Of a DNA stretch of 48,754 nt, positions 23,431 to 32,153 are shown one piece after another (position 1 is the first letter of the stretch; every line of letters begins with the position of its first letter). Position numbers and translations under genes: made by a program. Where the stretch lies: the NCBI RefSeq assembly GCF_028292705.1, contig NZ_JAQGLV010000159.1, positions 1-48,754 on the forward strand, read 5' to 3'. This stretch comes from Collimonas fungivorans (GTDB lineage Bacteria > Pseudomonadota > Gammaproteobacteria > Burkholderiales > Burkholderiaceae_D). The notes beneath the pieces were generated by a model that was given only the letters and a program-made list of their open reading frames with translations, did not search any database and was not told where the DNA came from.

Positions 23431-23492
23431 TTGACAGCCCAAAATGGGACCGCTACCATTTGCTCGAACACGATTTGGTAGCGGTCCCATTT
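23431..23492 (+). promoter_or_regulatory. Putative promoter with paired inverted LacI-type operators ahead of the sugar-acid gene set
   Basis: TTGACA (23431-23436), 17-bp spacer, TACCAT (23454-23459); perfect 17-bp inverted repeat aaatgggaccgctacca (23442-23458) / tggtagcggtcccattt (23476-23492). Confidence 0.7.
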
Positions 23493-23546
23493 ATAGCAAT
23501 TAAAATAATAAACAATCACAACATACATAGCCACAGGCAGCCCTTC

Positions 23547-24902
23547 ATGACAGATTCGAACACTAGCCTTCCCGTTCCAGGCACTCCTCATATCGTCGAC
23601 ATGCGCGTAGTGCCGGTGGCCGGCCGCGACAGCATGCTGCTCAACCTGAGCGGCGCGCATGGTCCCTATTTCACGCGCAACATCGTGATCCTCAGCGACA
23701 GCGCCGGCAATACCGGCGTGGGCGAAGTACCGGGCGGCGAACGCATCCGGCAGACGCTGGAAGATGCGCGCCCGCTGCTGCTGGGGAAATCCATAGGCAG
23801 CTACCAGGCCATCCTCAACAGCGCGCGCACGGCGTTCGGCGACCGCGACGCCGGCGGCCGCGGCCTGCAAACCTTCGACCTGCGCATCGCGATCCATGCG
23901 GTGACGGCGCTCGAGGCCGCCTTGCTTGACCTGCTGGGAAAATTCCTCGGCGTGCCGGTAGCGGCATTGCTGGGCGAAGGCCAGCAGCGCGATGCGGTGA
24001 AAATGCTCGGTTACCTGTTCTACGTCGGCGACCGCAACGCCACCGACCTGCCCTACGCCAGCGCGCCGGACGCCGCCGACGACTGGCTGCGGCTGCGCCA
24101 TGAACCGGCCCTGAACGCACAGGCAGTGGTGGCGCTGGCCGAAGCCGCGTACCAACGCTACGGCTTCAACGATTTCAAACTGAAGGGCGGCGTGCTGCGC
24201 GGCGAAGATGAAATCGAAGCGGTGACGGCGCTGGCCGAACGTTTCCCGGCGGCCCGCATCACGCTCGATCCGAACGGCGGCTGGCTGCTCAAGGATGCCA
24301 TCCGCCTGTGCCGCGACCAGCACACGGTGCTGGCCTATGCCGAAGATCCTTGCGGCGCCGAGGACGGCTTTTCGGGACGCGAAGTAATGGCGGAATTCCG
24401 CCGCGCCACCGGTTTGCAGACCGCCACCAACATGATCGCAACCGACTGGCGCGAGATGGGCCATGCGATCCAGCTGCAATCGGTGGACATCCCGCTGGCC
24501 GATCCGCACTTCTGGACCATGCAGGGTTCGGTGCGGGTGGCGCAGATGTGCCGCGAATGGGGGCTGACCTGGGGTTCGCATTCCAACAACCACTTCGATA
24601 TCTCGCTGGCGATGTTCACCCACGTCGCCGCCGCGGCGCCGGGCGACATCACCGCCATCGACACGCACTGGATCTGGCAAGACGGCCAGCGCCTGACCAA
24701 AGAGCCGTTGCGGATCGCCGGCGGCATGGTTGAAGTGCCGAAAAAACCGGGCCTTGGCATCGAGCTCGACCTGGTGGAACTGGAAGCGGCGCATCAGCTC
24801 TACCGCGGCATGGGGCTGGGTGCGCGCGACGACGCCGTGGCCATGCAATACCTGATCCCCGGCTGGAAATTCGACAACAAGAAGCCTTGCCTGCTGCGCT
24901 AA
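23547..24902 (+). CDS. gudD: Glucarate dehydratase (enolase superfamily)
   Basis: [100 protein letters not shown]. Confidence 0.88.
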   Translation: MTDSNTSLPVPGTPHIVDMRVVPVAGRDSMLLNLSGAHGPYFTRNIVILSDSAGNTGVGEVPGGERIRQTLEDARPLLLGKSIGSYQAILNSARTAFGDRDAGGRGLQTFDLRIAIHAVTALEAALLDLLGKFLGVPVAALLGEGQQRDAVKMLGYLFYVGDRNATDLPYASAPDAADDWLRLRHEPALNAQAVVALAEAAYQRYGFNDFKLKGGVLRGEDEIEAVTALAERFPAARITLDPNGGWLLKDAIRLCRDQHTVLAYAEDPCGAEDGFSGREVMAEFRRATGLQTATNMIATDWREMGHAIQLQSVDIPLADPHFWTMQGSVRVAQMCREWGLTWGSHSNNHFDISLAMFTHVAAAAPGDITAIDTHWIWQDGQRLTKEPLRIAGGMVEVPKKPGLGIELDLVELEAAHQLYRGMGLGARDDAVAMQYLIPGWKFDNKKPCLLR

Positions 24903-24921
24903 AGTCCCCGACGAGCGCCCA

Positions 24922-25875
24922 ATGAAAACACTCCTGCTCTCGCCGGAAATCAGCCTCGGCAACGACGGCTGGCAATTGACGCTGTCGCCTTCCGCCGGCG
25001 GCCGCGTCACTTCTCTCAGCTCGTCGCAAGACGGCCATGCGATCAACTGGATCGTCCCCATGCCGGAACACTGCCGCCGCCACGGCTTCCAGGCCAGCGC
25101 CTGGCCCAAGGCCGGCATCTACCCGCTGCTGCCGTTCTCCAACCGCATCCGCGGCGGCGCATTTTCCTGGGCGGGCCTGGACATCAGCCTGCCGCTGCAC
25201 CCGGGAGAAGCGCACGCCATGCATGGCTTTGGCCACCGCGCCGAGTGGCAACTGCTGGATTGCGACGGCAGCAGCGCCGCCATGCTGTATGTCCATGCCG
25301 CCAGCGACAGCGGCTGGCCCTGGCGCTTCCAGGCAAAACAGACGATAAGCCTGGCGGCCGGCGCGCTCACGATGAAGATGGAGGTCACCAACACCAGCGA
25401 TGCGGCGCTTCCTCCCATGCCGCTCGGCGCAGGTTTCCACCCGTATTTCCCGCGGCGCTTTGCCAGCCAGGTTTCCTTTGCTGCGCGACAGCTATGGCAA
25501 GCCGATGCCGGACATGTCGCCACCGGCGTCGGCGACGTCCCTCTGCAGCAAGACTACGGCAGCCCGCGCGGCATCACGCAAGAGGAAGAACTGACGCTGT
25601 ACTACGGCGGCTGGAACCGGCGCGCCACGATCGGCGACGGCCGCCAGCACCAGATCGCGATCTCCGCCTCGCCCGTGCTGTCGCACCTGGTGCTGCACGC
25701 GCCCAAGGCAGGCGACTACTTCTGCATCGAGCCGGTGACCCATGTCGCCAACGCAGTCAACCTGGCGCAGTCCGGCTTCAGCAATACCGGCTTGCAGACC
25801 TTGTCTCCGGGCCACACGTTCAGCTGCGATCTGCGGATGGATTTTTCCGGTCCGGGGATTCCGGAATCCCCGTAG
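24922..25875 (+). CDS. Aldose 1-epimerase family protein
   Basis: IYPLLPFSNRIRGGAFSWAGLDISLPLHPGEAHAMHGFGHRAEWQL...MPLGAGFHPYFP: galactose mutarotase-like fold motifs. Confidence 0.88.
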   Translation: MKTLLLSPEISLGNDGWQLTLSPSAGGRVTSLSSSQDGHAINWIVPMPEHCRRHGFQASAWPKAGIYPLLPFSNRIRGGAFSWAGLDISLPLHPGEAHAMHGFGHRAEWQLLDCDGSSAAMLYVHAASDSGWPWRFQAKQTISLAAGALTMKMEVTNTSDAALPPMPLGAGFHPYFPRRFASQVSFAARQLWQADAGHVATGVGDVPLQQDYGSPRGITQEEELTLYYGGWNRRATIGDGRQHQIAISASPVLSHLVLHAPKAGDYFCIEPVTHVANAVNLAQSGFSNTGLQTLSPGHTFSCDLRMDFSGPGIPESP

Positions 25876-25936
25876 CGCCCGGCTGGCGCTTAGTCACACA
25901 TCAATCACACAAATAAAAACTAACCGAGACAAAACA

Positions 25937-27208
25937 ATGAAACGCATCAAAGGTCTGCGCTGGTGGATTATTGCCCTCGTATGTTTTGGCACCATACTTA
26001 ACTACATCTCACGCAACTCGCTGGGCGTGCTGGCGGATACGCTGAAACACGACCTGGCGTTCAGCACCAAGGAATATTCGTACGTGGTGGCGGCTTTCCA
26101 GGTGGCTTACACCATCATGCAGCCGGTATGCGGCTACATCATCGATTTTCTCGGCTTGAAAGTGGGCTTTGCGCTGTTTGCCGCCGCCTGGTCGGTGGTC
26201 GGCATGCTGCACGGTTTTGCCACCGGCTGGATATCGCTGGCGTTTTTTCGCGGCCTGCTCGGCCTGACCGAAGCCGTCGCGATTCCTGCCGGAGTAAAAG
26301 CAGTATCGGAATGGTTTCCCAAACAGGAACGCTCGGTGGCCGTGGGTTACTTCAACGCCGGCACCTCGATGGGCGCGGTGATCGCACCGGTGCTGGTGGC
26401 TTGGCTGCTGTACAAACACGGCTGGCAATCGGCATTTATCGCGACCGGCGCGCTGGGTTTCATCTTTGCCGGCTTGTGGTTCTTCTTTTACCGCGCCCCT
26501 AAGGACCATCCCAACCTGTCCGATACGGAACGCGCTTATATCCTCTCCGGCCAGGAAAGCATTGCCGAAAGTCAGGCCCACGCCAAGCCGTCGGTGCGGG
26601 CGATCGTCAGCACGCGCCGCTTCTGGGGGATCGCCATCACCCGCTTCCTGGCAGAACCAGCCTGGCAAACCTTCAATTTCTGGATTCCGCTGTACTTTAT
26701 TTCGGTGCGCGGCATGAACCTGAAAGAATTCGCCATCTTCGGCTGGATGCCGTTCTTCGCCGCCGACATGGGCGGCATCCTGGGCGGTTACCTGTCGCCG
26801 TTCCTGATGAAGCATTTCAAATTCAAGCTGGTCAGCTCGCGCATCGCCGGCATCGCCACCGGCGCGCTGCTGATGACCAGCGTCGGTTTTGTCGGTTACG
26901 TGGAAAGTCCCTACGTGGCGATCGCCCTGTTTTGCATAGGCGGCTTTTCTCATCAGATGATTTCCGGCCTGGTCAACACCATGACCACCGACGTCTTCAA
27001 CACCCGCGAAGTCGGCACGGCCAACGGCCTGACCGGCATGATCAGCTGGATCGGCGGACTCTCGTTCTCACTGCTGATCGGGCAGCTGGCAGAAACTATC
27101 GGCTATACCCCGCTGTTCGCCGCGCTAGGCATGTTTGACGTGGTGGGCGTGACGATCCTGTTCCTGCTGTATCGCGGCTACAAAGACAGCAGCGTTGCCG
27201 GCAACTGA
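25937..27208 (+). CDS. MFS transporter, ExuT-like hexuronate/sugar-acid:H+ symporter family
   Basis: MKRIKGLRWWIIALVCFGTILNYISRNSLGVLADTL...AIPAGVKAVSEWFPKQERSVAVGYFNAGTSMGAVIAPVLVAWL; close to the ExuT/anion:cation symporter signature. Confidence 0.9.
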   Translation: MKRIKGLRWWIIALVCFGTILNYISRNSLGVLADTLKHDLAFSTKEYSYVVAAFQVAYTIMQPVCGYIIDFLGLKVGFALFAAAWSVVGMLHGFATGWISLAFFRGLLGLTEAVAIPAGVKAVSEWFPKQERSVAVGYFNAGTSMGAVIAPVLVAWLLYKHGWQSAFIATGALGFIFAGLWFFFYRAPKDHPNLSDTERAYILSGQESIAESQAHAKPSVRAIVSTRRFWGIAITRFLAEPAWQTFNFWIPLYFISVRGMNLKEFAIFGWMPFFAADMGGILGGYLSPFLMKHFKFKLVSSRIAGIATGALLMTSVGFVGYVESPYVAIALFCIGGFSHQMISGLVNTMTTDVFNTREVGTANGLTGMISWIGGLSFSLLIGQLAETIGYTPLFAALGMFDVVGVTILFLLYRGYKDSSVAGN

Positions 27209-27228
27209 ACCAGAAACTGGAGATTCTC

Positions 27229-29643
27229 ATGTCAGTCAAACAAATACCCGAGTTTCACCTCGCCGCTCGCAAGGGCGCCATGCTGACGCTCAAAGGATCC
27301 GGCGGCCAGGCCGCCCACATCTTCGTGCTGGAACAAGACATCATCCGCGTCATGGTGCTGCCCGACGCCAGCCTGCGCTTCCCGCGCACCTGGGCGATTG
27401 CGCCGGGCGACCTGCAGCTGCCGCTGGCCGGACGCGACCGCTTCTCGCTGGCAGGGTTCGCGCAGCCGGCCTACACCGCAGAAGAACATGGCGGCGCCCT
27501 GCAGATCGAGACCGGGAAAATCCGGCTGACGGTGCAGCTCAAGGGCCTGTCCTGCAGCTGGAAAACCTGCAAGGACGGCGTCTGGCAAAACGCCGCACAG
27601 GACCGCGCCACGCAACATGTCAATTTCGGCTACTGGGACGACAAGGTCTATCACTACCTCAAGCGCGACGCCGGCGATGAAATGTATTTCGGCCTCGGCG
27701 AACGCAGCGGCGACACCAACCGCCACGGCCGCAGCTATTCCCTGAAAACCATCGACGCGATGGGCTATAACGCCAGCAGCACGGACGCCTTGTACAAGCA
27801 CATCCCGTTCTACCTGACCTGGAACAAGCGGCAAAAAACCGCCTTCGGCCTGTTCTACGACACGCTGTCGGAAGGCAAGCTGGACATGGGTTGCGAGCTG
27901 GACAACTACCACGGCCACTACCGCTATTTCGTCGCCGACCATGGCGACCTGGATTATTACTTCATCGCCGGCGACGACATGGAGCAGGTGGTGCGGCGCT
28001 ATACCTGGATGACCGGCCAGCCGGCGTTCACACCGAAATGGGGCCTGGGTTATTCCGGTTCTACCATGACGTATACCGATGCGCCGAACGCCCAGGAAAA
28101 GATGAATGAATTCCTGGAAAACTGCGAGCAGCACGACATGCTGTGCGAATCGTTCCACCTGTCGTCCGGCTATACCTCGATCGGCGACAAACGGTACGTC
28201 TTCAACTGGAACCGCGAGAAATTCCCCGATCCCCGGGAATTTGCACAACACTACCTGAAGCATGGCGTGCGCCTGTGCGCCAACATCAAGCCTTGCCTGC
28301 TGCAGGACCATCCGTGTTTTGCCGAAGCACGCGATCTTGGCCTGTTCATCAACGACCAGGACGGCGAGCCGGAGCTGGTGCAGTTCTGGGATGAAATCGG
28401 CGCCTACCTGGATTTCACCAATCCCGACACCATCGACTGGTGGAAGCAGGCGGTGACCAGTTCCCTGCTGGAATACGGCATCACCAGCACCTGGAACGAC
28501 AACAACGAATTCCAGGTGCTCAATCCGCAAGCCACCGTCAACGGCTTCGGCAAGCCGTTCAAAGCGGTCGAAGCCAAGGGCTTGCAAACCTTGCTGATGA
28601 TGGCCGCTTCGCAGGAAGCGCAAACCGCCTTCGCGCCGCAACAGCGGCCCTACCTGGTTTCGCGTTCCGGCGCGGCCGGCATGCAGCGCTATGTGCAGAC
28701 CTGGTCCGGTGACAATCACACTTCATGGCAGACGCTCAAGTACAACATCAAGATGGGCATCGGCCTGGCTTTGTCCGGCATCTCCAACACCGGCCATGAT
28801 GTGGGCGGCTTCAGCGGTCCGGCGCCAGGCCCGGAGCTGTTGCTGCGTTGGGTCCAGTTCGGCATTTTCATGCCGCGCTTTTCGATCCACTCGTGGAACG
28901 ACGACAGGACCGTCAACGAAGCCTGGATGTATCCGGAAATCACCGGCGCCATCCGCAACCTGCTCAAGCTGCGCGCCCGCCTGACGCCGTATTTCTACGA
29001 TCTGCTGTGGCGCTACCATCAGCACTACGAACCGATGATCAAGCCGACCTTCCTGGCGTTTCCCGACGATCCGCAATGCTTCGCGGAAAACGACGACATG
29101 CTGGTCGGCCCCAGCCTGCTGCTGGCTGCCGTGGTAGAACCGGGCCAGCACAGCCGCGCCGTATATCTTCCGGCAGGCGCAGACTGGTACGATTTCTGGA
29201 GCGGCGCGCATCATCATGGCGGACAGGAAATTGTACTGCCCGCCATCGGCGACCGGCCGCCGCTGCTGGCCAGGGCCGGCAGCTCCATCGCCGTCAATGT
29301 CGCCGAACAGCATTTCAACCGGCCCGCGCACCAGCAAGGTTTCATGGTCTTTCCGCACCAGGCCGACGGCAGTTTCGCCGCCGAATTTTTCGACGATGAC
29401 GGCGCCAGCCATGCCTACAAGAACGGCCGGAGCAGCCTGTGGAAAATCCATGTGCAGAGCCAGGCAACCGCCCTGGAAATCACGGTCGGATGCAGCGGCG
29501 TGCAGCCGGCGTCCGACGTCGTGGTCCTGCTCCTGCCGCAGCACGAAACCCGCCGGCTGGCGGCAGATGCCATCGTCATCAGCGACGCCATCGTCGATGG
29601 CTATCGTGAAGTCCAGATAAAAATCACCAAGCCCAAGTTCTAA
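27229..29643 (+). CDS. Glycoside hydrolase family 31 (alpha-glucosidase/alpha-xylosidase-like), no evident signal peptide
   Basis: YFGLGERSGDTNRHGRSYSLKTIDAMGYN; GH31 nucleophile region STWNDNNEF; WSGDNHTSWQTLKYNIKMGIGLALSGISNTGHDVGGFSG. Confidence 0.92.
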   Translation: MSVKQIPEFHLAARKGAMLTLKGSGGQAAHIFVLEQDIIRVMVLPDASLRFPRTWAIAPGDLQLPLAGRDRFSLAGFAQPAYTAEEHGGALQIETGKIRLTVQLKGLSCSWKTCKDGVWQNAAQDRATQHVNFGYWDDKVYHYLKRDAGDEMYFGLGERSGDTNRHGRSYSLKTIDAMGYNASSTDALYKHIPFYLTWNKRQKTAFGLFYDTLSEGKLDMGCELDNYHGHYRYFVADHGDLDYYFIAGDDMEQVVRRYTWMTGQPAFTPKWGLGYSGSTMTYTDAPNAQEKMNEFLENCEQHDMLCESFHLSSGYTSIGDKRYVFNWNREKFPDPREFAQHYLKHGVRLCANIKPCLLQDHPCFAEARDLGLFINDQDGEPELVQFWDEIGAYLDFTNPDTIDWWKQAVTSSLLEYGITSTWNDNNEFQVLNPQATVNGFGKPFKAVEAKGLQTLLMMAASQEAQTAFAPQQRPYLVSRSGAAGMQRYVQTWSGDNHTSWQTLKYNIKMGIGLALSGISNTGHDVGGFSGPAPGPELLLRWVQFGIFMPRFSIHSWNDDRTVNEAWMYPEITGAIRNLLKLRARLTPYFYDLLWRYHQHYEPMIKPTFLAFPDDPQCFAENDDMLVGPSLLLAAVVEPGQHSRAVYLPAGADWYDFWSGAHHHGGQEIVLPAIGDRPPLLARAGSSIAVNVAEQHFNRPAHQQGFMVFPHQADGSFAAEFFDDDGASHAYKNGRSSLWKIHVQSQATALEITVGCSGVQPASDVVVLLLPQHETRRLAADAIVISDAIVDGYREVQIKITKPKF

Positions 29644-29671
29644 CGCAGTCCAATAACTATACGGGAGACAC

Positions 29672-30853
29672 ATGAAACACAAAACACTGGCGCTGCTGAC
29701 AGCAGCCGCCTCGCTGGCCGGCGCGAGCCAAGTCCGGGCGCAAAACGGCGTCACCATCTATGGCACCGCCGACGCTGCGATCATCTACTCCAGCAGCCAG
29801 CGCGGTCACGCCAACACCTATATGAACAGCGGCAACCTGAATGCCAGCAAACTGGGTTTCAGCGGCAGCGAGGACCTGGGCGGCGGCAGCAAAGCCATCT
29901 TCACGCTGGAGCAGGGATTCAACATCGACAACGGCGCCCAAAGCGATCCCAGCAAGGCGTTCAACCGCCAGTCCTTTATCGGATTGAGCAACAGCGGCTA
30001 CGGCACATTCACGCTCGGGCGCCAGTACACGCCGTATTGGCGTTACGTCGGCGGGCTGGGACCGACCGGCGTGCTGACAGGCGCCACCGGCGCCCATCCA
30101 GGCGACCTGGACGGCCTCGACACGACGATACGCATCAACAATTCCCTGGTCTATGCGACACCGGTGATAGCCGGTTTCCAGGGCAGCGCCTTGTACGGTT
30201 TCGGCGAAAATGCCGGCGCCATGGGATCCGGCAATACCGTGAGCGCGGCGCTGCTCTACAACATCAACGCGTTTAGCGTCGCACTGGGATACCTGAAGCT
30301 GACCAACAACAATCTGAAAGGTTTTGCGCCCTGGGATCCGAACGTCACGTCAGGCAGCTATGCCCAGTCTCCCGTCAACGCCGGTTATGCCTCCGCCAAG
30401 TCGGTGCAGATGATCGCCGCGGCCGCGCGGTACCAGGCATCGGGCAAGCTGATGCTGGGCCTGAATTTTTCCAATGTCCAGATGGCGCCCGGAGCGGATT
30501 CCTTGTTTACCCACCAGGCCAGTTTCAACACGGCAGGCCTGATTTCAAGCTACAAACTGACGCCGGCCATCACGGTCGCAGCCGGCTACAGCTATACGCG
30601 CGAAACGGCCGCCAACGGCATAAGCAACCCGGCCCGCTATCAGCAGCTGTCCCTGGAGCAGACCTACGATTTTTCTAAACGCACCGCGCTCTACTTCCTG
30701 GAAACCTATCAAAAGGCGTACGGCCAGACCTTGGGCAAAGATGGGGTGACAGCGGTCGACGCCGTCGCGGTGGTCGGCGATTCGCAAAATGGCACGCCGT
30801 CTTCCAACGGCAAGCAGTTTGTCGCGGCAGTCGGCATCCGCCATCAGTTTTAA
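29672..30853 (+). CDS. Gram-negative porin (OmpC/Burkholderia-type, 16-strand)
   Basis: Signal peptide MKHKTLALLTAAASLAGASQVRAQNGVTIYGTADAAI...; C-terminal ...FVAAVGIRHQF ending in aromatic Phe. Confidence 0.92.
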   Translation: MKHKTLALLTAAASLAGASQVRAQNGVTIYGTADAAIIYSSSQRGHANTYMNSGNLNASKLGFSGSEDLGGGSKAIFTLEQGFNIDNGAQSDPSKAFNRQSFIGLSNSGYGTFTLGRQYTPYWRYVGGLGPTGVLTGATGAHPGDLDGLDTTIRINNSLVYATPVIAGFQGSALYGFGENAGAMGSGNTVSAALLYNINAFSVALGYLKLTNNNLKGFAPWDPNVTSGSYAQSPVNAGYASAKSVQMIAAAARYQASGKLMLGLNFSNVQMAPGADSLFTHQASFNTAGLISSYKLTPAITVAAGYSYTRETAANGISNPARYQQLSLEQTYDFSKRTALYFLETYQKAYGQTLGKDGVTAVDAVAVVGDSQNGTPSSNGKQFVAAVGIRHQF

Positions 30854-30884
30854 CGGGGCTGCGCCGACGCTCCTCTACGGAGCG

Positions 30885-32120
30885 TCAGGCCAGCGCCTGG
30901 TCCAGCAGTTCTATCCAGTGCCTGACCGGGGTCTGCGTGCCTGACTGCAGATGGGTCAGGCAGCCGATATTGGCGGAGACGATCATGTCCGGCTGGGTCG
31001 CCTGCAGGCTGTTCAGCTTGTTGTCGCGCAGGCGATACGACAGTTCCGGCTGCAATACGGAATAAGTGCCGGCCGAACCGCAGCACAAATGACTGTCGGC
31101 GCACAGCTGCACATCGACGCCGACGCTGCGCAACAGGCCTTCCACCTTGCCGCGGATCTGCTGGCCGTGCTGCAAGGTGCAGGGCGGATGGTAAGCCACG
31201 CGCTGGGGAAATTTACCCCGCAATTTTTCCTGCAGCTCCGCTTCGAACGCCGGCAAGATTTCGCTCAGGTCCTTGGTCAGCGCTGAAATGGCCTTGGCCT
31301 TGACGGCATAAAGCGGATCGGCTGCCAGCAGATGGCCGTATTCCTTGACCGTGACGCCGCAGCCGGAGGCAGTCATGACGATCGCCTCGACGCCCTGTCC
31401 ATTGCTGCCGATCACATACGGCCACCAGGCGTCGATATTGCGCCGCATGTCGTCCAGGCCGCCGGCCTGGTCGTTCAGGTGATAACGGATGGCGCCGCAG
31501 CAGCCGGCCTTGGGCGCCACCAGCAACTGCACTTCGAGCGCATCAAAAACCCGTGCCGCCGCGTGGTTGATATTGGGCGACATCGCGGGCTGTACGCAGC
31601 CATCCAGCAGCAGCATCTTGCGCGCATGCTCGCGGCGGGGGAAAATTCCCGCTTGCTGCTTTTCCGGAACCTTGTTTTTCAGTTTGCGCGGCAGCAGAGG
31701 CCGCAGCAATTGGCCAGCCGCCATGGCCGGCTTGAACAGCCAGGGGCGCGGCAAGAATTCTTTCAATAACTTGCGCGTCAGCTGCTGCGCGATGGGCCGC
31801 GGCACCTGGTCTTCCACCACCTTGCGGCCGATATCGAGCAGGCGGCCGTATTCGACCCCGGACGGACAGGTCGATTCGCAATTGCGGCAGGTCAGGCAGC
31901 GGTCCAGGTGGGACTGGGTCTTGACGGTGGCCTTGGTTCCTTCCAGCACCTGCTTGATCAGATAAATGCGGCCGCGCGGGCCATCCAGTTCATCGCCCAG
32001 CAGCTGATACGTCGGGCAGGTAGCTGTACAGAATCCGCAATGCACGCAGGCGCGCAGGATCGCATCGGCCTCCTTGCCTGCGCGTGTATTCTTGATGAAG
32101 TCGGCTAGATTGGTTTGCAT
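30885..32120 (-). CDS. glcF: Glycolate oxidase iron-sulfur subunit
   Basis: CVHCGFCTATCPTYQLLGDELDGPRGRIYLIKQVLEG...CLTCRNCESTCPSGVEYG; CCG motifs. Confidence 0.95.
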   Translation of the reverse strand: MQTNLADFIKNTRAGKEADAILRACVHCGFCTATCPTYQLLGDELDGPRGRIYLIKQVLEGTKATVKTQSHLDRCLTCRNCESTCPSGVEYGRLLDIGRKVVEDQVPRPIAQQLTRKLLKEFLPRPWLFKPAMAAGQLLRPLLPRKLKNKVPEKQQAGIFPRREHARKMLLLDGCVQPAMSPNINHAAARVFDALEVQLLVAPKAGCCGAIRYHLNDQAGGLDDMRRNIDAWWPYVIGSNGQGVEAIVMTASGCGVTVKEYGHLLAADPLYAVKAKAISALTKDLSEILPAFEAELQEKLRGKFPQRVAYHPPCTLQHGQQIRGKVEGLLRSVGVDVQLCADSHLCCGSAGTYSVLQPELSYRLRDNKLNSLQATQPDMIVSANIGCLTHLQSGTQTPVRHWIELLDQALA

Positions 32121-32153
32121 GGCTTGCTGGCTAGAGCTTGGTTAAGGTTCGGA

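Noticed and set aside
23442-23492. Interpretation of the 17-bp inverted repeat as the terminator of the LacI-family gene
   Set aside because: No U-tract, 17-nt loop, each arm is itself an operator-like palindrome matching the copy at 22292-22313, and it overlaps a -35/-10 pair; the regulatory reading fits better, though a secondary terminator role is not excluded.
23403-25118. 571-aa minus-strand ORF opposite gudD/epimerase
   Set aside because: Shadow ORF spanning two real genes and the operator region; no family resemblance.
27232-28719. 495-aa minus-strand ORF opposite the GH31 gene
   Set aside because: Antisense codon-bias artefact; GH31 frame has clear catalytic motifs.
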